Shown: in pieces, positions 1 through 6,719 of the stretch
How the letters are laid out: every line of letters begins with the position of its first letter
Position numbering within the stretch: position 1 is the stretch's first letter
Origin: an uncultured Paracoccus sp.
Lineage (GTDB): Bacteria; Pseudomonadota; Alphaproteobacteria; Rhodobacterales; Rhodobacteraceae
DNA: 9,544 bases
Direction: 5' to 3'
NCBI GenBank assembly: GCA_937859005.1
Contig: CALLYR010000026.1
Location: 1-9,544, forward strand
The notes under the pieces: generated by a model
Database searches by the model: none
Told to the model about the DNA's origin: nothing
What the model saw: the letters and a program-made list of their open reading frames with translations, nothing else
Made by a program: the position numbers and the translations under genes

Positions 1-47
1 GACGTCAGGCCGTAGCTTCCGTCACTGTCCGATTTCCGGGGAGTAGC

Positions 48-279
48 TCAGTCCCATATCGGGCCCACGAACACAACGTGGTCACAGGCTCGCGCGTCCA
101 CGCCCAGAGGCCGAATTCGAGGCCGGCGGTGAAACAGCAGATCGAGCAGGATGTCGATCCCGCGGCGGGCACCGTTCCCTGACCTCGATCACCCGCGCAT
201 CGAGCCGCTCGCCCAGATGCCGGGCAAGCAGCCGGTTGTTGCCGGTGTAGGAGTAGGCGACAATGAGGATCCTTGGCAT
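48..279 (-). pseudogene. Flavodoxin-like protein, frameshifted and truncated remnant
   Basis: From the ATG at 279 the first 35 codons read MPRILIVAYSYTGNNRLLAR and onward, a flavodoxin-type first beta strand and FMN phosphate-binding loop (SYTGNN). Around 170-178 the match leaves this frame. The next frame then gives an open stretch with DILLDLLFHRRPRIRP and, near its end, DHVVFVGPIWD, typical of the flavodoxin fold in small flavodoxin-like proteins. That frame stops at TGA 48-50, right after PIWD, and no frame further left restores a recognisable C-terminus. Read without correction, the first frame ends at about 65 residues. The product is therefore at most about half a flavodoxin and probably cannot bind FMN. 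It lies downstream of the bactofilin-like gene on the same strand. The flavodoxin assignment is fairly sure from the N-terminal and PIW motifs. Whether the frameshift is real or a sequencing error is open, but the stop after PIWD also argues for decay. Confidence 0.65.
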
Positions 280-284
280 GCTGC

Positions 285-308
285 GTCTCCGTGTCTCCGT
301 GTCTCCGT
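285..308 (-). repeat. Three perfect 8-bp tandem repeats carrying the Shine-Dalgarno of the flavodoxin-like gene
   Basis: The plus strand reads GTCTCCGT three times without a mismatch; on the coding strand the unit is ACGGAGAC. Each unit holds a GGAG core, so the leader has three tandem Shine-Dalgarno cores. The nearest is seven bases before the ATG at 279. Repeats of this size can change copy number by slippage, which would add or remove upstream ribosome-binding cores without touching the reading frame. The gene behind it is broken here, so any effect is speculative. Confidence 0.7.
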
Positions 309-463
309 GACCGACCGTCGGGACGATGGCGGCGGTCCGGCTGCCGGGGGCGGCAGAGGGACGGCGCGGGTGTCACAGGTCTCTCGTGCGATCGCGCTTC
401 CGGTCTGCTCCCCTCCGGGATGGGATCGAGCCGTTGCGGCAGCACGGATCATGCAACCTGCCC

Positions 464-1666
464 TCACCCTGCGGGCGCGGTCGGGCCCGGACGGCCGGTC
501 AGCCGGTTCAGAGAGCGTTCAGCGATGGCACCCAGCCCCAGCAGGACGAGAGCGATGTTGGCCATCCAGCCCAGAACCGGGACGAAATTCAGCAGCGCCG
601 CCAGAAGGAGTCCCACTGCCAAGGCCAGGATCCGCGACAGGAGAGGGTGAACAGGTTCGGCAGGTGCAGACGCGCTGATCGGTGCATGGGATCGTCCGCC
701 GAGGTTACCCACCAGGCGGCGCATCACCGCATAAACGCCGAGAAGATAGCCCAGCACCCACCCGACGGCCGCAAGAAGGAGCGCGATGGGCACGAGCGGG
801 ATCCCGATCAGCGTGATCGCGAGGACCGGCACCAGCCCAAAGAGAAGCGACAGGCCTCCCGCCCCCAGCAGCAGGTTCCGGCCCGGCCGCGCGGTGGCAA
901 GGGTCTGCGTGGTCTCGATCAGGCGCGGCGCCAGTCCCAGGAAAAGGCCGCCGACGAGCAGCAGGAACGCCACGCCGATCAGCCCGCCCGAGAGAAACGA
1001 CAGGGCTGCAGGCCAGGACGGCCAGCGGCCCTCCTCCCAGCCGCGTCGCGCCCCGTGCATGGCGTCCGGCATCGCGGAGGGCTCGAAGCTGACGCGGTCT
1101 TGGGAGATGACCGCTGCGGGAACGGCGATGGGAGCGATCGTCGAGTAGACGAGCCGTCCGTCGATGCGGGCTTTGGGACCGAAGACGAGCTTCTCGGCCA
1201 TTACCCAGGCATCGCCTTTTACGGCCGCGTTGATCGTGACCTCGGAGCCGGCCATGGTGAGAGCGCCGGCCACCGGAGCCTCCAGCGTCACGGTGCCGCC
1301 AGCCAACCGCGCATTGCCGACCACCGTGCCTGCCTCCCTCAGGCGCACGGACCACCCCGCGACCGTGGCGTTCTTCCCGACCGGAGCGTTGAGTTCCACA
1401 TTCGCGCCGGCAGCGTAGAGATCCCCCTCCACCGGGGCCGCGATGTCGAGGTTGAAGCCCGCCATGTGGGCATTGCCCCGCGTAAGCCCCCGAAGCGTCA
1501 CGCCATTGCCCACGACGAAAAGATCGCCCGGCGCCTCCGTGTCCAGCGGGAGCGAGGGATCGGCGACAAAGGTATCGGTGCCATTGCGGCGCAGGGTGGT
1601 TTCCGCATGGGCCGCCAGGGGAAGCAGCCCCGGACAGAGCATGAAGGCCAAAAGACAGCGATTCAT
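464..1666 (-). CDS. Secreted/membrane protein with bactofilin-like repeat domain and C-terminal membrane domain
   Basis: The 400-residue product starts with a clear signal peptide (MNRCLLAFMLCPGLLPLAAHA, cleavage expected after AHA, residue 21). Residues about 45-180 form short degenerate repeats with regular glycines and hydrophobics (GDLFVVGNGVTLRG, GDLYAAGANVELNAPVG, GDAWVMAEKL), the pattern of a polymer-forming bactofilin-like beta-helix. A linker at 185-218 is followed by hydrophobic segments near 222-247, 265-313, 343-362 and 366-383. The architecture fits exported repeat domain plus membrane domain proteins found in many proteobacteria, of unknown function. Unlike true cytoplasmic bactofilins, the repeat domain here should lie in the periplasm. 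I chose the ATG at 1666 because it opens the signal peptide and has GGGAGAG a few bases upstream; the in-frame TTG at 1687 would place residues before it. It is 237 bp downstream of the stress-protein gene, so probably has its own promoter. It may scaffold or sense the envelope, but that is inference. Confidence 0.8.
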   Translation of the reverse strand: MNRCLLAFMLCPGLLPLAAHAETTLRRNGTDTFVADPSLPLDTEAPGDLFVVGNGVTLRGLTRGNAHMAGFNLDIAAPVEGDLYAAGANVELNAPVGKNATVAGWSVRLREAGTVVGNARLAGGTVTLEAPVAGALTMAGSEVTINAAVKGDAWVMAEKLVFGPKARIDGRLVYSTIAPIAVPAAVISQDRVSFEPSAMPDAMHGARRGWEEGRWPSWPAALSFLSGGLIGVAFLLLVGGLFLGLAPRLIETTQTLATARPGRNLLLGAGGLSLLFGLVPVLAITLIGIPLVPIALLLAAVGWVLGYLLGVYAVMRRLVGNLGGRSHAPISASAPAEPVHPLLSRILALAVGLLLAALLNFVPVLGWMANIALVLLGLGAIAERSLNRLTGRPGPTAPAG

Positions 1667-1714
1667 GGAGGTCTCTCCCAGTGACAAGACGAACTGACCA
1701 GAACCTTTCGCCAG

Positions 1715-1720
1715 ATTTTA
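1715..1720 (-). promoter_or_regulatory. Possible -10 element for the bactofilin-like gene
   Basis: The coding strand has TAAAAT in an AT-rich patch (TGGTGTAAAATCTGG) within GC-rich surroundings, about 49 bases before the ATG at 1666. No convincing -35 hexamer lies at the right spacing, so this is a weak call. The rest of the 1667-1903 gap holds no gene, terminator or other element I can support. Confidence 0.25.
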
Positions 1721-1903
1721 CACCATCCGGCGTAATGGCGCCGAGAGTTTCCTCTTGTTGCGGCACGAGATGGACGAATCCAGATGACCCCCTCTGGCAG
1801 GCCCGCGCGGTCCCGGATCATGCGGTGCCGACGAAGCACACGGGTGATGCCCGCCCGGCCGCCACATCAATCCCGCCAGCGGTCCCTCCTCGCCCCGGTC
1901 CTG

Positions 1904-2743
1904 TCAGCGCGCCATGACCAGCGGCAAGGGCACGGAGGTGAGCATCTTGCGCGTGGTCCCGCCGAGGAGCGCCTCGCGCAGGCGCGAGTGTCCGAAGGCG
2001 CCCATGACCAAGGCCTCGCAGCCACGTTCCCTGCAGAAATGCGTCAGAAGATCCGCCACCTGCGGCTCGGTTCGGGCAAGCAGGGTAATCGCGGGATGCA
2101 CGTCATGTCGTGCGAGCCAGAGCGCCAACGCCTCGCCGGGATCGGGCTGATCCGCTGCATGTGCGGGGGGATCCACGATGACGACATCCACCGCTTGCGC
2201 CGCCCTGAGCAAGGGCAATGCCGCATGTGCGGCGCGCAAGGCTTCGTCGCTGTCATCCCAGGCAAGGCAGATCCGGCTGAACGGCCGGCTCCAGTCGGTA
2301 CGGTCCTCGTCGGGCACGATCAGGAAGGGAGCCACGGTTCCAAACAGCAGCCCTTCGCCCAGAATGGGCGCAAGTTGGCCGACGCCTGTTCCATAAGGAC
2401 GCCGCATCACGACAAGATCCGAAAGCCGCGCCAGCTGCGCAGCTGCGGACGCGAGACCGAGAGCCGGCACCGTCACGGGCTCGACGCGGGCGCGCAGGTC
2501 CGCAGGCAAGTGCGAGCGAGCCCAGGATACGAGGGCCTCAGCCTGATCCCTCGCTTCGGACAGGCCCCATCCCACCGTGATCGGCGGGATGTCCATCGCC
2601 ATCGTGTCGAGGGGAAGGGGCTCGACCCCCAGGCAGGAGATATCGAGATGGGCGTCCTCACGCAGCGCGATCGCCGCCGCAACTGCAAGGGCCGGAGTAT
2701 CGCGGGTGCTATCCGTCACGACAAGGTTCAGGGTCCTGAACAT
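1904..2743 (-). CDS. Tandem-domain universal stress protein (UspA family)
   Basis: The 279-residue product has two Usp-type alpha/beta domains, about residues 1-145 and 155-279. The N-terminal half begins MFRTLNLVVTDST and ends with VAPFLIVPDE. The C-terminal half begins SRICLAWDDSDEA and ends LVMGAFGHSRLREALLGGTT followed by a basic turn and VPLPLVMAR. That tail has the ATP-binding pattern G-x2-G-x9-G (G248, G251, G261). The first domain lacks an equivalent glycine motif, so nucleotide binding is expected mainly in the second half. Tandem Usp proteins are cytoplasmic and tied to survival under oxygen limitation, stationary phase and redox stress. The ATG at 2743 was chosen because it fits the family N-terminus and has AAGGGGGA ending seven bases upstream; the frame is open upstream to 2872 but that extension is not Usp-like. 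It lies 165 bp downstream of the PAP2 gene, with candidate FNR-like sites between, so it is probably its own transcription unit. Confidence 0.92.
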   Translation of the reverse strand: MFRTLNLVVTDSTRDTPALAVAAAIALREDAHLDISCLGVEPLPLDTMAMDIPPITVGWGLSEARDQAEALVSWARSHLPADLRARVEPVTVPALGLASAAAQLARLSDLVVMRRPYGTGVGQLAPILGEGLLFGTVAPFLIVPDEDRTDWSRPFSRICLAWDDSDEALRAAHAALPLLRAAQAVDVVIVDPPAHAADQPDPGEALALWLARHDVHPAITLLARTEPQVADLLTHFCRERGCEALVMGAFGHSRLREALLGGTTRKMLTSVPLPLVMAR

Positions 2744-2766
2744 GGCAATGTCCCCCTTCTTGCGGA

Positions 2767-2772
2767 ATGATA
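2767..2772 (-). promoter_or_regulatory. Candidate -10 element of the universal stress protein promoter
   Basis: TATCAT on the coding strand differs from TATAAT by one base. It would place the transcription start near 2760, about 17 bases before the ATG at 2743 and just ahead of the Shine-Dalgarno. The FNR-like site centred at 2804.5 would then lie about 44 bases upstream of the start, close to the class II activator position near -41.5. Confidence 0.4.
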
Positions 2773-2797
2773 CTCCATTTCTTTGAGTTGGGGTGAA

Positions 2798-2811
2798 TCG
2801 ATCTTTATCAG
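2798..2811 (-). promoter_or_regulatory. FNR/FixK-like box at about -41 to -45 of the stress-protein promoter
   Basis: The coding strand reads CTGAT-AAAG-ATCGA, matching the FNR/FixK consensus TTGAT-N4-ATCAA at 8 of 10 positions with correct four-base spacing. Its centre is 61 bases upstream of the ATG of the universal stress protein and about 44 bases from the start implied by TATCAT. FNR/FixK-type regulators activate such genes under low oxygen in alphaproteobacteria. Seen: the motif and spacing. Inferred: which regulator binds, since related Crp/Fnr proteins share the motif. Confidence 0.5.
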
Positions 2812-2898
2812 GTTTCGGATTGCGCCGGTCGGCAAAGCGGCCGACTGTTTGTCGAGATGGCCTTTCTGCCAACCGTTTCGTCCATGTGAACGCTGCCT

Positions 2899-2912
2899 TT
2901 GTTCCGAATCAA
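2899..2912. promoter_or_regulatory. Second FNR/FixK-like box, overlapping the PAP2 stop codon
   Basis: The plus strand reads TTGTT-CCGA-ATCAA, a 9 of 10 match to TTGAT-N4-ATCAA. It overlaps the TGA (2911-2909) of the PAP2 gene and is centred about 145 bases upstream of the inferred stress-protein transcription start. That is far for direct class II activation, so it could be a secondary site or chance. Confidence 0.35.
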
Positions 2913-3661
2913 TCGGGTAAGTCCGGCCGGTGTCCATTCTCAGGCTCGATCTGCCCAGCCGCCTGAAGCCTCGCCATCAACAGCCAGCACAGCAAGGCCC
3001 AGCAGGCCCCGGCAGCCCAGCCGGCCAGGACATCGGTGGGCCAGTGGACCCCCAGATAGACCCGGCTGCACCCGACAAGCAGCGTCAGAAACAGCGCAAG
3101 CGAGACAAGATAGATCTTGTTTTTCACCGAAGGCTGCGACCGCGCCAGAAGATTGCCGAGGGTCAGATAGACGATCGCGGACATCATCGCATGGCCGCTG
3201 GGAAAGCTGGTCGTGAAGACAGCGGCGGAATGAGGAACCAGATCGGGGCGGGGCCGGGCGAAGCCGAGCTTGAGGAGACTGGAGAGAATGACCCCTCCGG
3301 CGACGGCGGCAAGCACGAACCCCGCAGCCCGTCTTTTTCCCGAAACCAGAAGCCAGCCGACAGCCGCCAGGGTGATGACAGACAGGACCCCCGTACTCCC
3401 AAGGGCCGTGAAATCTCGGATCATCTCCTGAAGCCATACTGGTCCGATGGGCTGGGCTGCGTCGCCTGGCCTCCGCAGCGCAAGCAGGACCGCCACGTCG
3501 AAGCTCTGCGTCTCGCCCTCCAGGATTTCCTCGGCGATCCTGACGAAGCCGAAGAGCAGCACCGCGACTGCGGCAACCAGAATGGCAAGAGATCTGTCTA
3601 TGGCGCGCCCGGTCAGGAGCGAAGAGATACGGACCCGCAGATTCCGAAACGCCCGGCTCAT
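2909..3661 (-). CDS. PAP2 superfamily phosphatase, membrane-bound
   Basis: The 250-residue protein carries the complete PAP2 catalytic signature: K-x6-RP at K131-P139 (KLGFARPRP), PSGH at 154-157, and SR-x5-H-x3-D at S199 to D210 (SRVYLGVHWPTD). Hydrophobic segments lie near residues 24-41, 90-106, 113-130, 160-173, 184-198 and 212-231, as in integral membrane phosphatases of the phosphatidate, PgpB or undecaprenyl-pyrophosphate phosphatase type. The active site is expected on the periplasmic face. The exact lipid substrate cannot be told from the sequence. The ATG at 3661 overlaps the TGA of the DUF2127 gene as ATGA, so translation is probably coupled; upstream in-frame residues to 3841 are antisense-like and not PAP2. 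It is the last gene of a three-gene operon behind the P-type ATPase, suggesting a role in lipid or envelope adaptation alongside cation transport. Confidence 0.92.
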   Translation of the reverse strand: MSRAFRNLRVRISSLLTGRAIDRSLAILVAAVAVLLFGFVRIAEEILEGETQSFDVAVLLALRRPGDAAQPIGPVWLQEMIRDFTALGSTGVLSVITLAAVGWLLVSGKRRAAGFVLAAVAGGVILSSLLKLGFARPRPDLVPHSAAVFTTSFPSGHAMMSAIVYLTLGNLLARSQPSVKNKIYLVSLALFLTLLVGCSRVYLGVHWPTDVLAGWAAGACWALLCWLLMARLQAAGQIEPENGHRPDLPD

Positions 3662-4152
3662 CGGCCTGCACCCTGCGCTCGAAGTCGGCGTCTGAAACGG
3701 TATTCGTGGATTGCAAGCGCAAGCACGATGATGTCGAGCACCGTGATCGCGACAAGCGGAAGGGATAGCTGGAGAAGCATCAGGTGAAACTGGTAGGCGA
3801 TGAAGCCCCCCATCGCGGCGATGAACAGGGGATAGGCCCATCGACGGTCGGCGAAAATGGCCGCCACGAGCGCGAGTTTGACCGCCCCGTGGCTGAACAG
3901 ATACCAGGCCGCAAAGGCCTGGGCATCCGCGCCGAAACCATGGGCCGCCTGCCGCAGGATATTGGCCACGAGGTCGCGCGGATCCTCCAGCAGTTCTGCC
4001 CAGGTCAGCCGTCGCACGAACTGCGTGATTGCCTCGTGCGGCAGGACGTAGAGAAGCAGGCCGCCGGCCACCTCGATCATGCTGTGCGCGCCCTTCATCC
4101 AGAGGCTTGCACGGAACAGCCGATGCAGGTCCTGTTCACGAAGCCCGATCAT
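3658..4152 (-). CDS. DUF2127 family membrane protein
   Basis: The 164-residue product has the features of DUF2127 proteins: an N-terminal FRASLWMKGAHSMIEVAGG stretch (residues 13-31), the motif FSHGAVKLALVAAIF (86-100), RRWAYPLF (103-110), AYQFH (119-123), and a last hydrophobic helix ending in IHEYRFRRRLR (149-159). Hydrophobic segments near 22-38, 84-100, 106-122 and 128-148 suggest about four membrane spans with a basic cytoplasmic tail. The family has no established biochemical role. The start at 4152 overlaps the stop of the ATPase gene as ATGA and its own stop overlaps the PAP2 start as ATGA, so the three genes are translated in tight sequence. An accessory role for the ATPase or for membrane lipid metabolism is possible but only inferred from this arrangement. 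Family assignment is confident, function unknown. Confidence 0.88.
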   Translation of the reverse strand: MIGLREQDLHRLFRASLWMKGAHSMIEVAGGLLLYVLPHEAITQFVRRLTWAELLEDPRDLVANILRQAAHGFGADAQAFAAWYLFSHGAVKLALVAAIFADRRWAYPLFIAAMGGFIAYQFHLMLLQLSLPLVAITVLDIIVLALAIHEYRFRRRLRAQGAGR

Positions 4153-6719
4153 GGGGCGGCCATTTTCCGGCCGAAGGCGGCGGCCGGTTCCGGGCGTGCG
4201 CGGAAGAACCAGGCCTTCATCGCCTCGGTCAACGCGATATAGCCCAGCAGGATGGCGACGATTGCCGCCAGCGTGGAAGCCGGTAGCGGCACGAAGCCGA
4301 AGGCCGCGCTGAGCGGGCCGAGCCAGGGGATGGCAAAGGTGAGCGCGAGAACCACCACCGTTGACCACATGAGGATCGCTCCGGGCTGGCTTCGGAAGGC
4401 GGAACGGCGGGTGCGCAGGACCAGGACGACCGCAAGCTCGGTCAGAAGCGAGATCATGAACCAGGATGTCTGGAACAGCGCCTCGCCAGCGTGGAGCACC
4501 CCGATGAGCAGTCCGAAGGTCAGAAGGTCGAAGACCGAGCTGACCAGCCCGAAGACGATCATGAAGCGCCGGATTTCCGCGACGTTCCAGCGTTGCGGGG
4601 TTGCCAGCCGTTCGGGATCGACGCGGTCGGAGGCGATGGTCAGAGAGGGCAGGTCGGAAAGGAAGTTGTTGAGCAGGATCTGCTTCGCGGCCAGTGGCAG
4701 GAACGGCAGGAAGGGCGTGACGATCGCCATGCTGACCATGTTGCCGAAATTGGCGCTGGTGGTGATGGAGATGTACTTGAGCGTGTTGGCAAAGGTGCGC
4801 CGCCCGCCCTCGACGCCGGCGTGCAACACCTCGAGGTCGCGGCGGGTCAGGACGATGTCGGCGCTTTCGCGCGCCACGTCCACCGCCTCGGCCACCGAGA
4901 TGCCGACGTCGGCTGCGTGCAGCGCGGGTGCGTCGTTGATGCTGTCGCCCAGATAGCCCACCGCCTCTCCGGTGCGCTGCAGCGCGCGCACGATGCGTTC
5001 CTTCTGCTGCGGGTCGATCTCGACGAAAAGGTCGGTGCGGGGCGCCAGGTGCCACAACGCCTCGTCGCGCATGGCGGCGATTTCCTCGCCGGTGAGCATG
5101 GCTCCCGCATCGAGACCCACGGCGCGGGCGACATGGGCGGTGACGTGGCGGTTGTCGCCGCTTATGACCTTGATCGCGATGCCCAGCCTGCGCAATGTGG
5201 CGATGGTTGCCGACGCGTCCTGCTTCGGTGGGTCGCGGAACACCAGAAAACCGCGGAACGTCATCGCCGCCTCATCGGCGCGGTCGTAGTCCGCCCGTGG
5301 AGCGAACCGGCACGTGGCAAGGGCGAGCACGCGCAGCCCTTCGGCGCTGCAGTTCTGAAAGATCGCCTCCAGGCCGGCGCGGCGGCTCTCGTCCAGTGGC
5401 ACCTCGCCTGTCGGGGCGGTCATCAACGTGCAGATGCGGAGCACCTCGGCAAAAGCGCCCTTCGTCACCATCAGGTGCCCGTCGGTCCCTTCCTCGGACA
5501 GCAAGATGGTCAGCCGCCTGCGCACGAAGTCGTAAGGGATCTCGTCGATCTTGGCAAAACCTGCAGAGGTGAACGCCGCCGCCTCTCCCTCCGCCATCAG
5601 CGCCGCGTCGAGCGGGTTCTCGATCCCGGTCTCGAAGCGGGCGTTCAGCCAAGCGAGCCCCTTCACGTCGTCGTCGGCAACTCCGGCAGGGTCCAGCGCC
5701 TCGTGCAGTCCCACCCGGCCCTCGGTCAGGGTGCCGGTCTTGTCGGTGCAGAGCACGGTCATCGACCCGAGGTTCTCGATTGCATCGAGCCTGCGCACGA
5801 TCACCCCGTCTGCCGCCATTCGCCGCGCTCCTGCGGACAGGGTGACGCTGACAATCGCAGGCAAGAGTTCGGGCGACAGCCCCACCGCCAGTGCCGTCGC
5901 GAACAGCAGCGAGTCGATCACCGGACGGTCAAGCATCAGGTTGGCGCTGAGCACGAACAGCACGACCAGGATTATCACCCGGATCAGCAGGTAGCCGAAA
6001 TGCCGCACGCCTCGGGCGAACTCGGTTTCGGGCTCGCGGGCGGCGATGCGGGCGGCGATGGCGCCGAAGGCGGTCCGGCGGCCGGTCGCGGTGACCAGAA
6101 CCCGCGCCGTGCCGCTGCGCACCGAGGCGCCCTGCCAGACCATGTTGGTCCGTTCGCCAACGGGCGCGCCGGCATGCACGAGACCCGGGCGCTTCTCGAC
6201 GGGGAAGGACTCGCCCGTGATGCTCGCCTCGCTGACCAGGAAATCCTGCGCGGCGATCACCCGGCCGTCGGCCGAGACCAGGTTACCCGCCGACAGCAGG
6301 ATCATGTCGCCGGGCACGATCTCGCGCACGGGGATCACCTGTTCGGCGCCGTCGCGCAGGACACGGATCGTCAGCGCAAGGCGCTTCTTGAGCGCCTCGA
6401 CTGCCACCGAGGCGCGGTATTCCTGAAAGAATCCCAGCGCCGCGCTGCCCAGCACGATGCCCGCATCGGCCCATTGTCGCAGCACCAGCGAGATGGTGGC
6501 GGCAACGAAAAGGATCAGCACGATCGGGTTCTCGAACTGCCGTCCCAGCAGCCGAAGGGCGTCACGATGGGGTGCCTCGTCCACGCTGTTGGGTCCGGCC
6601 CCGGCCAGCCGGTCCCTCGCCACCCTGGATGTCAGGCCATCGGGTCCAGAGGCAAGCCGTGCAGAAAGGGCGCCCGCCTCCTCGGCCCAAGCCGCGGCGT
6701 CAACTGCGTCCTGCGCCAT
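4149..6719 (-). CDS. P-type cation-transporting ATPase, Mg2+-transporter (MgtA/PIIIB) type
   Basis: The 856-residue protein is a complete P-type ATPase. Residues 10-60 form the N-terminal cation ATPase domain, followed by membrane helices near 65-98. TGES of the actuator domain is at 168-171. Helix 4 carries the PEL motif (283-285, LSPELLP). The phosphorylated aspartate is D326 in CTDKTGTLT. KGA of the nucleotide-binding domain is at 420-422, DPPK at 496-499, SGDN at 520-523, and the hinge motif GDSINDAP at 591-598. ILLNNFLSDLPSLTIASDRVDPE (681-703) leads into the C-terminal helices and resembles MgtA/MgtB Mg2+ importers more than Ca2+ or heavy-metal pumps; no N-terminal metal-binding CxxC is present. 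ATP-driven Mg2+ uptake is the best guess, but the ion is not proven. The ATG at 6719 has GGAGGG six bases upstream. The hinge motif has Ser593 where most P-type ATPases have Gly. First gene of the operon with DUF2127 and PAP2. Confidence 0.88.
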   Translation of the reverse strand: MAQDAVDAAAWAEEAGALSARLASGPDGLTSRVARDRLAGAGPNSVDEAPHRDALRLLGRQFENPIVLILFVAATISLVLRQWADAGIVLGSAALGFFQEYRASVAVEALKKRLALTIRVLRDGAEQVIPVREIVPGDMILLSAGNLVSADGRVIAAQDFLVSEASITGESFPVEKRPGLVHAGAPVGERTNMVWQGASVRSGTARVLVTATGRRTAFGAIAARIAAREPETEFARGVRHFGYLLIRVIILVVLFVLSANLMLDRPVIDSLLFATALAVGLSPELLPAIVSVTLSAGARRMAADGVIVRRLDAIENLGSMTVLCTDKTGTLTEGRVGLHEALDPAGVADDDVKGLAWLNARFETGIENPLDAALMAEGEAAAFTSAGFAKIDEIPYDFVRRRLTILLSEEGTDGHLMVTKGAFAEVLRICTLMTAPTGEVPLDESRRAGLEAIFQNCSAEGLRVLALATCRFAPRADYDRADEAAMTFRGFLVFRDPPKQDASATIATLRRLGIAIKVISGDNRHVTAHVARAVGLDAGAMLTGEEIAAMRDEALWHLAPRTDLFVEIDPQQKERIVRALQRTGEAVGYLGDSINDAPALHAADVGISVAEAVDVARESADIVLTRRDLEVLHAGVEGGRRTFANTLKYISITTSANFGNMVSMAIVTPFLPFLPLAAKQILLNNFLSDLPSLTIASDRVDPERLATPQRWNVAEIRRFMIVFGLVSSVFDLLTFGLLIGVLHAGEALFQTSWFMISLLTELAVVLVLRTRRSAFRSQPGAILMWSTVVVLALTFAIPWLGPLSAAFGFVPLPASTLAAIVAILLGYIALTEAMKAWFFRARPEPAAAFGRKMAAP

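Noticed and set aside
33..60. TAGCTCAGT-like stretch resembling a tRNA D-arm
   Set aside because: No matching GAGC half of the D-stem, no anticodon arm and no acceptor pairing; the bases are explained by the flavodoxin-like PIWD region on the minus strand.
326..1684. 452-codon open frame on the plus strand
   Set aside because: Low-complexity Arg/Gln/Gly-rich translation antisense to the signal-peptide-bearing bactofilin-like gene; no motif supports it.
1663..1821. 52-codon minus-strand frame from the ATG at 1821 overlapping the bactofilin-like start
   Set aside because: No ribosome-binding site or recognisable sequence, basic and Trp/Arg-rich product; the ATGA overlap with the downstream start is probably chance.
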